Source: Reticulascus tulasneorum
Lineage: Eukaryota > Ascomycota > Sordariomycetes > Glomerellales > Reticulascaceae
DNA: 64,000 nucleotides
NCBI GenBank assembly: GCA_001557505.1
Contig: LSAX01000005.1
Location: forward strand, 1,488,001-1,552,000
Direction of reading: 5' to 3'
The notes below the pieces were generated by a model that ran no database searches, had not been told where the DNA came from, and saw only the letters and a list, made by a program, of their open reading frames with translations. The translations under genes were made by a program, and so were the position numbers. Below, piece after piece: positions 22,904 through 33,169 of the stretch. Each line of letters opens with the position of its first letter. The stretch's first letter is position 1.

Positions 22904-23701
22904 TAGCATAGTGTGGAGGTGTAGGATTGTAATCTGCAGAGCAGGCTGAGAGGAATTGTTGACAATAGAAGGATACCATGTGCTTGGCATTCTGCTTCAC
23001 ATCAGATTGTGACCTTTAACTGGAGTGTGGGAAGTCCTCGACTTGATGATACAGCTGCCATTGAGCTACCGTTGAGCTGCCTTTCGTAGCAGCCGCCCTG
23101 CCCTGTCCAACCATCACATAGGAACTCCTTCGGTACAAACTCATGCCATTCATATGTTTCTCCTATTTCAGAAACGCTTTATCCTTTTGCTAGTCAGTCT
23201 CGAGAATGACCAACGGCTTTCTATGGAGGTATAGCATCAGATCCTAACATATCGATTTCAGTATACCTTTCAGACGTTTCGCAAAGGCACGTTAGTAGTT
23301 CTTAAGAGATATAATATCGTGAACCTCTTGCCCGCCGCGGATTTCTTTGTGGCAGCCGCCGCTTGTTTACCTTAGAGCCACCTCAGGCTGGGCATGTAAG
23401 TATTGCCGTACTATATAACCAATGGATGAATTGCAATTTATCAAAGCCGCCGTGCCGTTTGCGTGCAGCTAACATACTCTGTTGGCGCAGGCATAGCTTA
23501 AATCCCTATGGATAATAGAATCTCTTGTTCACCTGCTGTTATGGACGTTCTATAATAGGTTCTGCCGTGCCAGGCTCCTTTGTCCATGGACCGCCTGGCG
23601 CGGACTTATTCCTCGCCATTCCCACCTGCAATTTGGCCCAGTGCTCCCAAACTCAAACATCAACACTACCGTCATATAAGAATACTATCAGTTATAACAT
23701 C
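22904..23701. other. Intergenic, no gene seen
   Basis: About 800 bases, AT-rich in parts, with no open frame of quality. It holds the 3' end of the second SprT-like gene. Confidence 0.45.
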
Positions 23702-24191
23702 ATGGCAGTCAGTAAAGCGACAACCCTTGAGAAGAGACTATGTCTTGCCTTCCTCAGTGTTACAGACCTTCTCCTTAGCGCCTCTCTACGCATCTTTCTC
23801 TACCCAGTTATGGAGCCTATCGTCGCGCCATATGCGCCTCCGGTTGTTATTACTTTCTTGACGCGTGCTGCAATTGCACTATTTGCTATAAACTTCTACC
23901 GGCGTGTTCTAGGGGAGCCATGGGTGGGACCGCCACAATCGGCTGTTGTGGTGTTTTTGCCTACTTTGTTAGTAGACATAACCTTAGGCGGCTGTTTTCA
24001 GAGCTGTGCTGTTAGCCCACTGGCACGTGGCTATTGCCGGACGGCAACATAAGTACGGAGGCAATAAGGTCCTGAAATGTTTAGGAATAGAGGTAATGAG
24101 TAAGATAGAGGCTGGGGAGGCTTGGAAGGCTGAGGGCGTGAGGATCAAGGGTTTGAGGAGGAAGGGCAGGAGGACATGGAAAGGGGAATGA
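23702..24191 (+). pseudogene. Small multi-pass membrane protein, apparently frameshifted
   Basis: Not recognised. From ATG 23702 a frame runs 116 codons to 24052 with three hydrophobic segments (LAFLSVTDLLLSASLRIFL, VVITFLTRAAIALFAINF, AVVVFLPTLLVDITLGG). After the four-T run in CTGTTTTCAG (about 23993-23998) the frame turns polar. The +1-shifted frame instead continues with RAVLLAHWHVAIAG and a basic tail to 24191. One T too many in that run would explain both halves. Alternatives are a genuine 116-residue protein, or an intron, but the only obvious donor (GTAGAC) would make a 30-nt intron, too short. It lies between SprT-like paralogues 2 and 3. Confidence 0.4.
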
Positions 24192-24712
24192 GAAGGGACG
24201 GACAGTTTAAACCCTCATATTATTGCGGCAAAATAGGCCTTCGGTTTCACTGATATCAAAAGTTTGGGACATTACAGGCATCGTTTTCAAGCCTGCCTTG
24301 CTTCCTATGAACCGCATGCGTGAGGCTTGAGCGCTTAGCAGTCGGTGGTTAGATTGTTCGTTCCAAAGTATCGTCAACATAAATCTTAGTCTGTTCCGTA
24401 GGCGACCATCCACCCTTTCTCTTTGTTATCTTGGATACACTTCTGCTGCTCGACACCCATGCCTTTGTTCTTGCTGTCGGCATCGTGGCATCGTGCGACG
24501 GCCAGGGCCGAAACATACCGAACAAAGTGTCTGAAGGGCGAAGAACATGTATAGATTCCCAAGCAGTGATGGAAGATTAGAAGTTGTCAAAAGCTCGGTT
24601 GTACTTAAGACTCCAACTAACCCATGCAAGAAATCTAGATACGGAGTTCCAGAAACCCCAATAACACTGACATAATAGCAGGATCCCCAACCTCCCTCAG
24701 GGAGCCATCGTG
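24192..24712. other. Intergenic, no gene seen
   Basis: About 520 bases leading to the third SprT-like gene. The open frames on the minus strand here have no family character. Confidence 0.45.
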
Positions 24713-25402
24713 ATGAATATCCCAAGCCCCTGCCGCAACCACCAAGCACTGGTGAGACAATACTTGCCTCCGCTGCAGCCATTCACATACCATCTTTCTG
24801 ATCTAGTTGACTCCACCATCAAGGGCGGAACCTGTACGACCTGGACTCTCGAGAGCGCCCTGGTCCAGGACACTCTTCGCTACCACCTCATTGAAGGCCT
24901 TCATGATCTGTACGACCATAGGAGAGACTATCACCACATCCTCGTCTGCGCCCAACTTCTCGACAACTACTTCTTCCTTGGAGCGCTAACCTACCAAAGC
25001 CGCTCCCTCGGCGCCGGAACTGGGCCACACCTGGACATCTCAGTCGAGCCATACGCCTGTGATACGCTAAGCTACTCGACTATGGATAGGCTGACAGCCG
25101 ATGGTAAGCCCCCGATCGTGCGGATTGTGCTTAGTCCCCATACTAGCGGCAGATGTAGTACGATCTCAGAGATGGTGGAGCGGCTCGCACATGAGATGGT
25201 GCACGCGTATCTCATGGTCTTCCTATGCGATGGCGACAACTTTTGTATCACTAGATCCTGGCGCAACAGCTTCCGTCGGAGTATACATGGAATTCGGTTC
25301 CGGAAGCTGTTGACTCATGTGTTCGAGTCGATCCAGGACTGGGATTGGGCGCTTGGTAGTTTTGGTCAGGGGTACTTGGATAACCCCGACGAATGTTTTT
25401 GA
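24713..25402 (+). CDS. SprT-like domain protein (paralogue 3, short)
   Basis: Single-exon gene, 229 residues from ATG 24713 (the GTG three bases earlier is not a fungal start). It consists of little more than the SprT-like domain: a helical lead with LDNYFFLGALT, zinc motif HEMVH at 160-164, FLCDGDNFC, and a third candidate ligand His192 in IHGIRF. It lacks the N-terminal Cys-rich and C-terminal basic regions of paralogue 2. The third ligand is followed by IRF where paralogues 1 and 2 have TSGF and GDTW, so zinc-site geometry may be altered. Likely a diverged copy; activity uncertain. Confidence 0.65.
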   Translation: MNIPSPCRNHQALVRQYLPPLQPFTYHLSDLVDSTIKGGTCTTWTLESALVQDTLRYHLIEGLHDLYDHRRDYHHILVCAQLLDNYFFLGALTYQSRSLGAGTGPHLDISVEPYACDTLSYSTMDRLTADGKPPIVRIVLSPHTSGRCSTISEMVERLAHEMVHAYLMVFLCDGDNFCITRSWRNSFRRSIHGIRFRKLLTHVFESIQDWDWALGSFGQGYLDNPDECF

Positions 25403-25664
25403 AGCGCATCCTCAAGTAACGTAGCAGTCATCCATGACAGCTACAAATCACAAAGATCCTATTTCTAAACCGTTAAGATCTATATGAGAAATTGCTCCCA
25501 GTGTCAAAATTTGGGGTCAAGAGTTGGTAATCCAATGATAGTGGTAGTCTGCTCTCCAATTGCTCTACTATGCCAATATACATTACACACTAGCCATGCA
25601 TTTAGTCTAGGACAAGGTATGAAACCGTGTCCTTCTTGTTGCCCAACCTTAGACCCCGACCCCT

Positions 25665-27388
25665 CTAAGCATCCGGGACATAAACGCCCTCCTTACACAG
25701 CACGACGACCTTCTTGAAGAATCGTCTCCACTCCAACGGATCTCCCTTGATCTTGACGAACCGCACGTCCAGGAGCTCCTGCTCTTCTGGCAACCTGTGC
25801 TTGTCTACTTGGATCTCGCCATGCAAACTCTGCTGTCTCCCATCCACCGCCTTGACCTTGAGGGTCGCGATGTGGTCTGAGTACAGATTCGGCGTCACGG
25901 CCGGGAGCGGCACGTTGAGTTGGTGAAGGGCGTCGCTGAGCATCTGCACGAGAAGCTGAGGCGGCATGTGTGAAAAGAACCGCGTTAGGGACTCGGCGGG
26001 GACGATGTCGCGGAAGCGCCGTGCGGCTTGGGTCAGAGTCAGCGGGAGGTTCGGGTTCTGCGAGAACTGGCTCATCGATGGTTCGTCGGCCAAGGAGTCA
26101 TGGAACACGCGTCTTGCGCCGGGTCCGTTTCCGGCATGCTGAAAGCCATTGTCCCCTCGACCAATGGGCTGCGTAGATGATATGGCCACGGTCCCCATTG
26201 CTCTCAGTGCCGGGCGCTCCCAGTCCCAGTCCGTGTCGTTTATGGGTGTCTCTGGTTGGGTCGACGAGATTTTGGCCGACCAACCATCCCCGCCGTCGAC
26301 ATCCATCGAGTCGCTGCTCGGTGGTTGTCGTTGTGAAGGTGTAGGCATTTGGCTGAAATCGATGCGCAAGCTCTCCAGCATTTGTGTTGCCAGCGAGATG
26401 GGGTCAGAGACCTTGCCATCCTCTGTGAGAAGGGAGTTGCGCCGCGTGTACCAGGGGTGCTGCCGTATCTTGGTGAAGCTGAATCTCTTTTCGGGGTCGA
26501 CGCTCATCATGCCACGTAGGAGGGATAGAGCATCGGCTGGTATTCTCTCCCAGAGCGCGTCCGTACTTCTACCATTCGCACGCAGATACTCCTGAAACTC
26601 CCAGCTGCTCTGAGAGGGTTCGTCCCATGGCGTATTGCCAACCAAGAGCACAAAGAGAATCACGCCGCATGACCATATGTCAACTAGATCCGGCGAGTAC
26701 TTCGTGGTGCTCGCCGACCTCTTATCCACCCGCCCGCAAGCCAAAATTTCCGGTGCAATATACGGCGGGCTCCCGCACAGCGTCGAACTCGTTTTCCGCT
26801 GTCCTTTGTACTCGAACATGGTTGCCATGCCAAAGTCAGCAAGTTTGAGATTCCCGCTTTCCGACAGGAGGACATTTTCTGGCTTGAGATCTCGATGCGA
26901 CACACCTTTGGAGTGTATGAAGCTCACTCCGCTGATGAGCTGCAAGAAGTAAACATGAGCAATATCTTCTTGCACGCCAACGTCGGCCTCGATCTTGTCG
27001 AACAAATCACCACCTTCCGCATACTCCATGGCTATCCACCTCCAGTTGGGGTCCTCCCCAGAGGCGAACCACTCAATGATGTTCGGGTGCTGGCCGACAT
27101 GTGAGTGGAGCGATACCTCCATCATGAGCTGCTTCGCCGACACTCGGCCATGTCTAATGGCGTAGCCTTTGTGAATCAACTTCACTGCAAATACGGGTGT
27201 GTTTGAGTCCAACGGGACTGCCTTTTTAATTCTGGTTGTTTGTTAGTGTACAACTCACGAGCCCACTTACACGTGGAGACGGGGAGCTTGACTCACGATG
27301 CATATGCTCCCCTTCCTATTGTCTTGGATATAATTCTGAAAGGCAAGTCGTTGGGTAAGGGGTCTAATTGTGACTGCAACATTTTCAT
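25665..27388 (-). CDS. CHK1: Checkpoint kinase Chk1
   Basis: Serine/threonine kinase activated by ATR-type kinases after DNA damage or stalled replication; it blocks mitotic entry in the nucleus. Two exons, 27388-27297 and 27231-25665, join across a 65-nt intron and give 552 residues. Kinase marks: glycine loop GRGAYA at 25-30, Lys48, HRD with Asp145, DFG at 163-165, and CGSPPYIAPE at 183-192. The linker holds SQ/TQ sites (two SSTQP motifs, FSQNP) expected as activating phosphosites. The C-terminal domain (LTRFFSHMPPQLLVQML onward) is the autoinhibitory region. A stop codon sits directly upstream of ATG 27388 in frame, which supports that start; a second ATG follows two codons later. Shares an 813-base promoter region with the E2 gene. 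Confidence 0.93.
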
Positions 27389-28201
27389 TTAGCCAGACTG
27401 TCATGATCAATTTGGAAGACCCGTCTGGAGGCTTGATTGACAGCGCTCGCAGACTTTTTGCTCTTAGGGTAGACAGGGGTCTTAACGAAGCTCCCAAAGT
27501 GAGTGCGGTGAGGAGGCAAGCATCACGGTCAGGAGCATTATGCAGAAATCACCAATAGCCAAAGAAGACGGAAAGGAAACCTTGAGCTCACCATCGTAAT
27601 AATCGCGTGCTATCGTAAAAATCATAAGGTCGCGTCTAAACCGCGTAAAGAGGATTCTTAACTGGCGAGTGAAGAGATGTTTTGTTTCGGGAGTGAAGGC
27701 CTGTTTCGAGAAGGGCGGGATTGTCGCGTATCGATTGGCCGATAAGCACTCCTTATCGTGGTTGCTGGAGGGTTGGGCCGGTAAACAAGCACAACAGCAC
27801 TAATTAGGTAGCCCAGCCACCGAAGGGGCCACTGAGCGGAGTGCCGCTCATCCATTCAGGTACCGGCTTCCCCAAATCTCCAATCCAGTCCAAACCCAGT
27901 TGTCCATCCTGCTCCCCTCCGCAACCAACCGTCCAGATTCCTACAGAACACACCTCTCGTCTCTCCCGCAACGATTACCCTCGTCCGTCCTTGAGCTGCT
28001 GGGTGCATTGGCTGTCCCGTTTCCATCGTTCCTGCCTTGTTGTCTCAGTCGCCTACATATACCGAAGTCGTCGCTTGTCTTGCCTCGCCACCTTTGGTTT
28101 CGGACTATCATCTGCCTTTGCCCTTTCTTTTCTGTCAGAGACATCGCACCGCACCAGACACCAATTGTGTCTTTTTTGTTACTTGCACGATTATTGCAAC
28201 A
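27389..28201. other. Divergent promoter region CHK1 / UBC11
   Basis: 813 bases between two start codons facing apart. It contains four CGCGT motifs within 126 bases (27604-27729) and a CT-rich leader before the E2 gene. No coding signal. Confidence 0.6.
27603..27729. promoter_or_regulatory. Cluster of CGCGT motifs, candidate MBF/SBF-type cell-cycle elements
   Basis: TCGCGT occurs at 27603-27608, 27630-27635 and 27724-27729, and CCGCGT at 27641-27646. The MluI cell-cycle box of yeasts is ACGCGT, and the CGCG core is what APSES-type MBF factors read. The cluster sits about 215-340 bases before the CHK1 ATG. Motif positions are seen; factor binding is inference. Confidence 0.4.
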
Positions 28202-28854
28202 ATGGATTACAGCATGGAGGATAGCCAGAACTCTGCTCCCGGCAGCGTCCAAGCAGCCAAGCTGAGCGGATCACGAAAGGGCCCTGATGCGCAGAGTGTC
28301 ACGAAGAGGTGAGATTGCATCGGCTGCCACTCGTTCGGATCGTAGACTGACCATCTCTCTTAGGTTACAAACGGAGCTTATGCAACTGATGACATCGCCT
28401 GCGCCTGGTATTTCCGCCTTCCCTTCCGCAGATGGCAATCTCATGTCCTGGACTGCTACCATCGAGGGACCGGACGAGACCCCTTACGCCGGCTTGACCT
28501 TCAAGCTCAGCTTCGCATTTCCGTCTAACTACCCGTACGCGTCACCCACTGTACTTTTCCAGACGCCCATCTACCATCCCAATGTGGACTTCTCCGGTCG
28601 CATTTGCCTAGATATCCTGAAGGACAAGTGGACGGCCGCCTACAACATTCAGACTGTCCTCCTGAGTCTGCAAAGTCTACTAGGAGAGCCAAACAAGTAC
28701 GGAACCCTTCTTTAGCATCATTATCAGTGAATTAGAATCTAACAGGCACAGCTCCTCCCCGCTAAATGGTGAAGCTGCAGAGCTCTGGGATAAGGATCCT
28801 GCCGAGTTCAAGCGAAAGGTCCTAGGCCGCCACCGAGATGTAGAAGACGAGTAA
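28202..28854 (+). CDS. UBC11: Ubiquitin-conjugating enzyme E2, UBE2C/UBC11 type (APC/C partner)
   Basis: E2 enzyme that starts ubiquitin chains with the anaphase-promoting complex in mitosis. Exons 28202-28308, 28364-28696 and 28752-28854 give 180 residues. UBC fold marks: HPN at 107-109 and catalytic Cys117 in GRICLDILKDKW; the exit motif GEPNNSSPLN is formed across the third junction. That junction decides the acceptor: using CACAG ending at 28751 gives EPNNSSPLN, whereas the AG at 28745 would give EPNKHSSSP. The disordered N-terminal extension of about 35 residues and the motif LQTELMQLM fit the UBE2C subgroup. Both introns are 55 nt. Paired head to head with CHK1. Confidence 0.9.
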
Positions 28855-29260
28855 TTTCTCTGGGGTTAGAGTTGGAGAACCGCATTGTATCCTCCGTAGA
28901 GGAGAATTGGAGTCCGTCCTGTATGATTTTCTGGCCTGCGGAATCCTGTTAGGAATATTGGTCTGCATTGCATTGGTTGGACCTGGTTGGACCTGGCTAG
29001 GTATATCCTGGATCTGCAGCTAGCAGACAAACCCGATAGTACATGCTATCATGAGATGGCAAATGAAGAACATCTGTCCCGATCGTCTCACATCACCCCG
29101 TACACACAGTCATTCATTGAAACACTAGAGGCACGGGATCCATGTCGTGGGGGAATCAAGCTTTATCACATTTCCGGCTTTATTGTCGTGTGAAGCTAGA
29201 ATGCCAATGCAACTCCAATGCCCATATGCCGCCCTAAGAAACCATTCCAGAGAGATCCTT
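28855..29260. other. Convergent 3' region UBC11 / eL31
   Basis: About 400 bases between two stop codons. Contains the short direct repeat TTGGACCTGGTTGGACCTGG near 28977-28996. No gene seen. Confidence 0.5.
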
Positions 29261-29778
29261 TTACTCTTCAACGACGACCGTTTGGAGTCCCTTGGGGTCC
29301 TTGACATTCACCGCCTGGACGTAGCTGTACAGCTTCTCTTTGGCACCCTCCTCGTCGTTTCGTCTTCGGGAAATTCGCACTCGGAGCCTGTATGGGACAC
29401 CCTTGACACCGTTCTCCCACACCTTCTTGTTCAACTGAGGGTCGATGCGGACGTCGGTGGTTTGCTATTTTCCTCGGTTAGTTGCCAGCCTTCGAGATCG
29501 TCGACTCGACCCGACCACTCCCAGACTCGACATACCATGGCCTGGTGCGCAAACGCCTTGATCTCCTTGATGGCTCGGGGAGCTCGCTTCTTGAAGGTGA
29601 CGCCGTGCATCTGCAGAGGTAATCAGCATCGTTCTTCCCATCTCAATTCCCGCCGCGGGTCGGCCTCGAGGTTGGTACTAACGCGCTTGTGCATGTGGAT
29701 TGTGTATTCTCGGGCGACAACGTCCGCAATGGCGGATCGCTGCTGCTTGCCAGCAGGCTTCTTCTGCTTTGTCGACAT
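29261..29778 (-). CDS. RPL31: 60S ribosomal protein eL31
   Basis: Component of the large ribosomal subunit near the polypeptide exit tunnel. Three exons, 29778-29683, 29610-29536 and 29464-29261, encode 124 residues, normal for the family. Introns are 72 and 71 nt, early in the gene as is common for ribosomal proteins. Signatures: [19 protein letters not shown] in exon 1, [18 protein letters not shown] in exon 2, and [14 protein letters not shown] and VRISRRRND in exon 3. All three exons join in phase 0. The upstream region carries Homol-D-like and CCCTA motifs. Confidence 0.95.
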
Positions 29779-30363
29779 TTTGGCGTGCCTGGAATACCGA
29801 TGGGTGTTGTCGTGAAAGTTGACGAAGTGAATTTGGCGTAAATTCCACAAAATGTGTGCAGACGAGGAAAAAAACCCTAGCGAGCCAATCAGGAAGGCGT
29901 GACTGGTAGGTCAGTTTTAAGTTGAACACGTGACTACGGAGAAATGCCAAGAGGTACGTACCCACCTCCCTAGCCTCAGATTTATGAGAACCTGGTCTGA
30001 GAGTGCTTGATCGATCCGCTGCTGCTGTTTATGCCGTGTCCCTCATCACATTCCTCAACTAAAGTTGGCCATCAAGTCAAATTGCGCCGTGCGCATTTCC
30101 TCGCCATCTTTCGTTCTCTCCGAGCAGAATTACGAGAAGGATAAGCAACTGCGAAAGCAAATATCTGGGTGCTAGGAACTTCAACAGTGCGACTATTGAC
30201 AGTTGACGTTGGCGGACCTCATTGGCGACTTCGCGAAACCCCGACTCCCTTGAAACCCGGACAACGCAGCACATCAAAGGCGGACGAAGGCGACAGCAGC
30301 GGGCCATCGATCTAGATACGATATCGACTACGATTGAGTTATCTTTAGCTTCTCATATACAAA
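29779..30363. other. Divergent promoter region eL31 / RGS gene
   Basis: 585 bases between two start codons. The eL31-proximal 130 bases hold the motifs listed separately. The rest shows no coding signal. Confidence 0.55.
29873..29905 (-). promoter_or_regulatory. Ribosomal-protein promoter motifs before eL31
   Basis: Within 33 bases: AACCCTAG (29873-29880, Homol-E-like), CCAAT (29885-29889) and CGTGACTG (29898-29905, seven of eight bases of the Homol-D box TGTGACTG). They lie 95-128 bases before the eL31 ATG, where core elements of fungal ribosomal-protein genes are found. Homol-D/E are known from fission yeast; use here is inferred. Confidence 0.45.
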
Positions 30364-31573
30364 ATGGGCGACCGATCGAATGCCTCGTTGCGAGGCACGC
30401 CTTCACCTCAACCGGATCTGAATCGGAATAGGCTTCCGACTCTCTTTGAGGTGTTGAGCCGACGCACGCTTCCCCCGGTGGACCTCTTTTCGTTCTACAT
30501 CTATATGCGAGATCAGCAACGATCCGTGGACTACCTCGACTTTTGGTTAGTGGAGTGGAGCGTGAACTAAATGGTGGACTTTTTGCTAACCAAAGTGGCA
30601 GGCTTGATGTTGCCCAACACATGTCACTATGCCGACACTTTGTCCGCGAACTACGCAGGTCTGTCCTTGTCGGGACGCCTGACATAGAGAAGACAAATTC
30701 CAAGCGTTCATCTGGCATCTTGGATGGAATGGGAGACATGAACTGGCAAACGGCCGGCCCATCGATGTATACATCTGAGAAGGAGAAGGACCAGGATGCC
30801 CAGATGTCGGCGTTCCTGCGGGAAGAGCACGCACACGACTCTCCGCAGAGCAGCACCGGTCGCCGAGACCGACCCAGCCCCCATTTCAGCACACCCCGCG
30901 ACGTGACATCAGACTCAAACTCGCCGGCCCACACGGTCGCTAGACAGGACATAAGAGCATCTGCCGAGAAGATCCTGTACACGTTCCTTCTCCCTGGAGC
31001 GGAGCGGGAGATTATCTTGCCCGGGTCGATTACCCAGGATGTTACGGAGGCGATTGAGCAATTCGGGCGAGACGACCCTGAGGTGTTCGATATGGCTAAA
31101 GACTATGTCTTCCAGGCCATGGAGCGAGACGCTTTCCCGGGTTTCCTACGGCTGAAGGCCTTGGGCAACCTTATCCCCCCAACTCTGGTCATGAGGCTCA
31201 TTATCGGCCTTGTTGCCATGTTCGGAGGATTCTGGACCGCCTTTGTCCTCATCTTCCTGGACAGGTCCCGAATCGATAGGCTTTGGGTAAGTTCTCATTT
31301 AGCACTATGTGTGGGTCTATGCTAATTCGTCCATAGTTGATTCTGCCATTCACTTTCGGCGTCTACTTCCTCGCTTCTTACCAATACTCGCTCGACCCCA
31401 TCCTCGCCCTCGCAGGTCTGAGCGAGTACACGCCGTTCAACTTCTCCCGCATCCGAGAACCGTACGTTCGCAAGCTCCTCGCCAAACGAGCTCTGATGGT
31501 CCTGGCCGTCACCATCCTCATCGACGCTGCCATCTGTGTGCTCTTCATCCTGGTTCCGGGCAAGAGGCTTTGA
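30364..31573 (+). CDS. RGS-domain membrane protein (RAX1/RgsB-like)
   Basis: Exons 30364-30545, 30602-31286 and 31337-31573 give 367 residues. The N-terminal half is an RGS domain split by a long insertion: LPTLFEVLSRRTLPPVDLF and FYIYMRDQQRSVDYLDFWLDV at the start, then after about 110 polar residues the second part (ASAEKILYTFLLPGAEREI, VFDMAKDYVFQAMERDAFP). Three hydrophobic segments follow (LIIGLVAMFGGFWTAFVLIF, LPFTFGVYFLASY, LMVLAVTILIDAAICVLFIL). This order matches fungal RAX1-type proteins, linked to polarity and G-protein signalling at the plasma membrane. Both introns are short GT-AG (56 and 50 nt) with CTAAC or CTAAT. Whether the RGS domain accelerates GTP hydrolysis is not evident. 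Confidence 0.85.
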
Positions 31574-32243
31574 GTGTCGCGAAATACCGGCCCCAAGTAA
31601 TGCTGGGCATTTTGGGGCTGTCAGAGGCTCAGATGGATTTAATACCTGCAGAGGTTTCACGAATGTCACGAATAGGGCTGTCAAGGGAGTAAGGTAAGGA
31701 ATTTCCTTCTGAATACCAATCGAACGGCATGGGTTTAGGATCGGACGGATTGCGACCTTTTCACAGGCGGTTGGCGAAGAAATCCAGATGTTCATGCTAC
31801 CATATATTTATGTACCATTATCGTCGGAATTGCAATTTTCCTTATAGAGCGGGCTTGATTAACAAGCTTATAATCTAGCGACTCTTCATCGCCCGACCTG
31901 TATGATCTGACCCTCCACTACCAATGAAGATACAGCAGGATCAACAGTGATGGTCTCAGAGCATTGCTTGCCTTACTGTAAAGCTAGGGTCCCTGGTGCC
32001 AGACTCCCGGGGCTTCAAGCACGGGATCCCCACTGCGTGATGCTTCTCATATCATGGAGACGCCAATCCAGAGCGTTGATGAGATTGGCACCGGCGTAGG
32101 TGACTTGTACCGACTTCATCCCGAATAGACCTTGGCGATGAGAATGCACCAGTCGGCAACAATAGGTATCCCATACCTACCTTGCTGATCAAGAATTCCT
32201 TTTCTGTTGTATATAGTGAATCCAAGCCCAAAAGCAGTCTACC
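31574..32243. other. Convergent 3' region RGS gene / CSN7
   Basis: 670 bases between two stop codons. Only short open frames, no family likeness. Confidence 0.5.
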
Positions 32244-33169
32244 TCATAACTTCCGACGGCTGGCTCTCTTCTTTTCTCCCACTTCTTCATCCTCTTCATC
32301 CACATCCATCGCCTCGTCATCCACGTCTTCTGTGCCGTCCATCATACTCCCGCTGCCCCGTTTATTATATCGTTGACTCTTCGGCAAGCCAAGGAAACCT
32401 GGTCCATGGCCTACTGCCAACTTTCTCTGGCCGCCCGCCTCCTGCTCTTTCAGATCCTCTAACGCCTTCTCCAGCTTCAGGTCCTGGGTTTCCTTGTACA
32501 GTTGGCGCCGGGCGGCCTCGGTGCGGATGTTGGCCATTTGCAGCTCGAGGTCTTGCAGTGTAGATGTGCAGCGGTCCGACCAGGTACGAAGAGCCGTTAT
32601 CATGGGCGGTATGGAGCCGGGTGTGAGATCGCGTAGGGCGGCGAGGGAGTTGACTTGCACAGCCCCGCGGTAAGGGTCGAGGGTCGCATCTAGGAGACCA
32701 GCATAGATTGCCGAGATGACTAGATCCTCCAGAGCGCGCGAATCTGCAAGACCTAGCGCCTCTTGCAGAGCGGCGTAGCTCAGGTTACTGCGGTCCCGGG
32801 CCAGGGTGAGCAGCGACAGCTGTCGGAGCTTGAGGATCTGCGTATCATTGAGGGAAGGGAGGGATGGTGTTTGCAGGTAGTGCGCGTATGTGCCGTAGGA
32901 GAAGATCTGGAGGAGGACTAGGTGCGTCCTAAAATCATCGGACTGAGCCAAAGCTTGGACTTGGGGGCTCTGGAGGAGCTCGGTGAAGAGAAATGTGTTT
33001 GGGTTTGACGTTGCACGTGTGACCAGGTCGGCCGCGGCGCGGGGCGAGGTTGCTGATTTGGTCAAGGCCAGAAAGGGCTACCGAGGCCGTTCCGTTAGCC
33101 TCACTTCAAGTTTGGTGACGATAGCGGGTATCTTACTTCCAAGGCGTTGAGCGCCTTTGTTTGCTCCAT
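32244..33169 (-). CDS. COP9 signalosome subunit 7 (CSN7/CsnG)
   Basis: PCI-domain subunit of the COP9 signalosome, the complex that removes NEDD8 from cullins and so tunes SCF ligases. Two exons, 33169-33137 (only 11 codons, MEQTKALNALE) and 33077-32244, join across a 59-nt intron; 288 residues. The helical N-terminal part (FLFTELLQSPQVQAL, FSYGTYAHYLQ) leads into a winged-helix section (LRQLSLLTLARDRSNLSYA, ALGLADSRALEDLVISAIY, GLLDATLDPYRGAVQVNSL), the PCI hallmark. A coiled helix follows, then an acidic-basic tail (DVDEEDEEVGEKKRASRRKL). The very small first exon is the only exon with an ATG in range, so the start is well supported. Confidence 0.85.

Noticed and set aside
28697..28745. Alternative acceptor at 28745 in the E2 gene
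   Set aside because: It is in frame but gives EPNKHSSSP instead of the family-typical EPNNSSPLN obtained from the AG at 28751.
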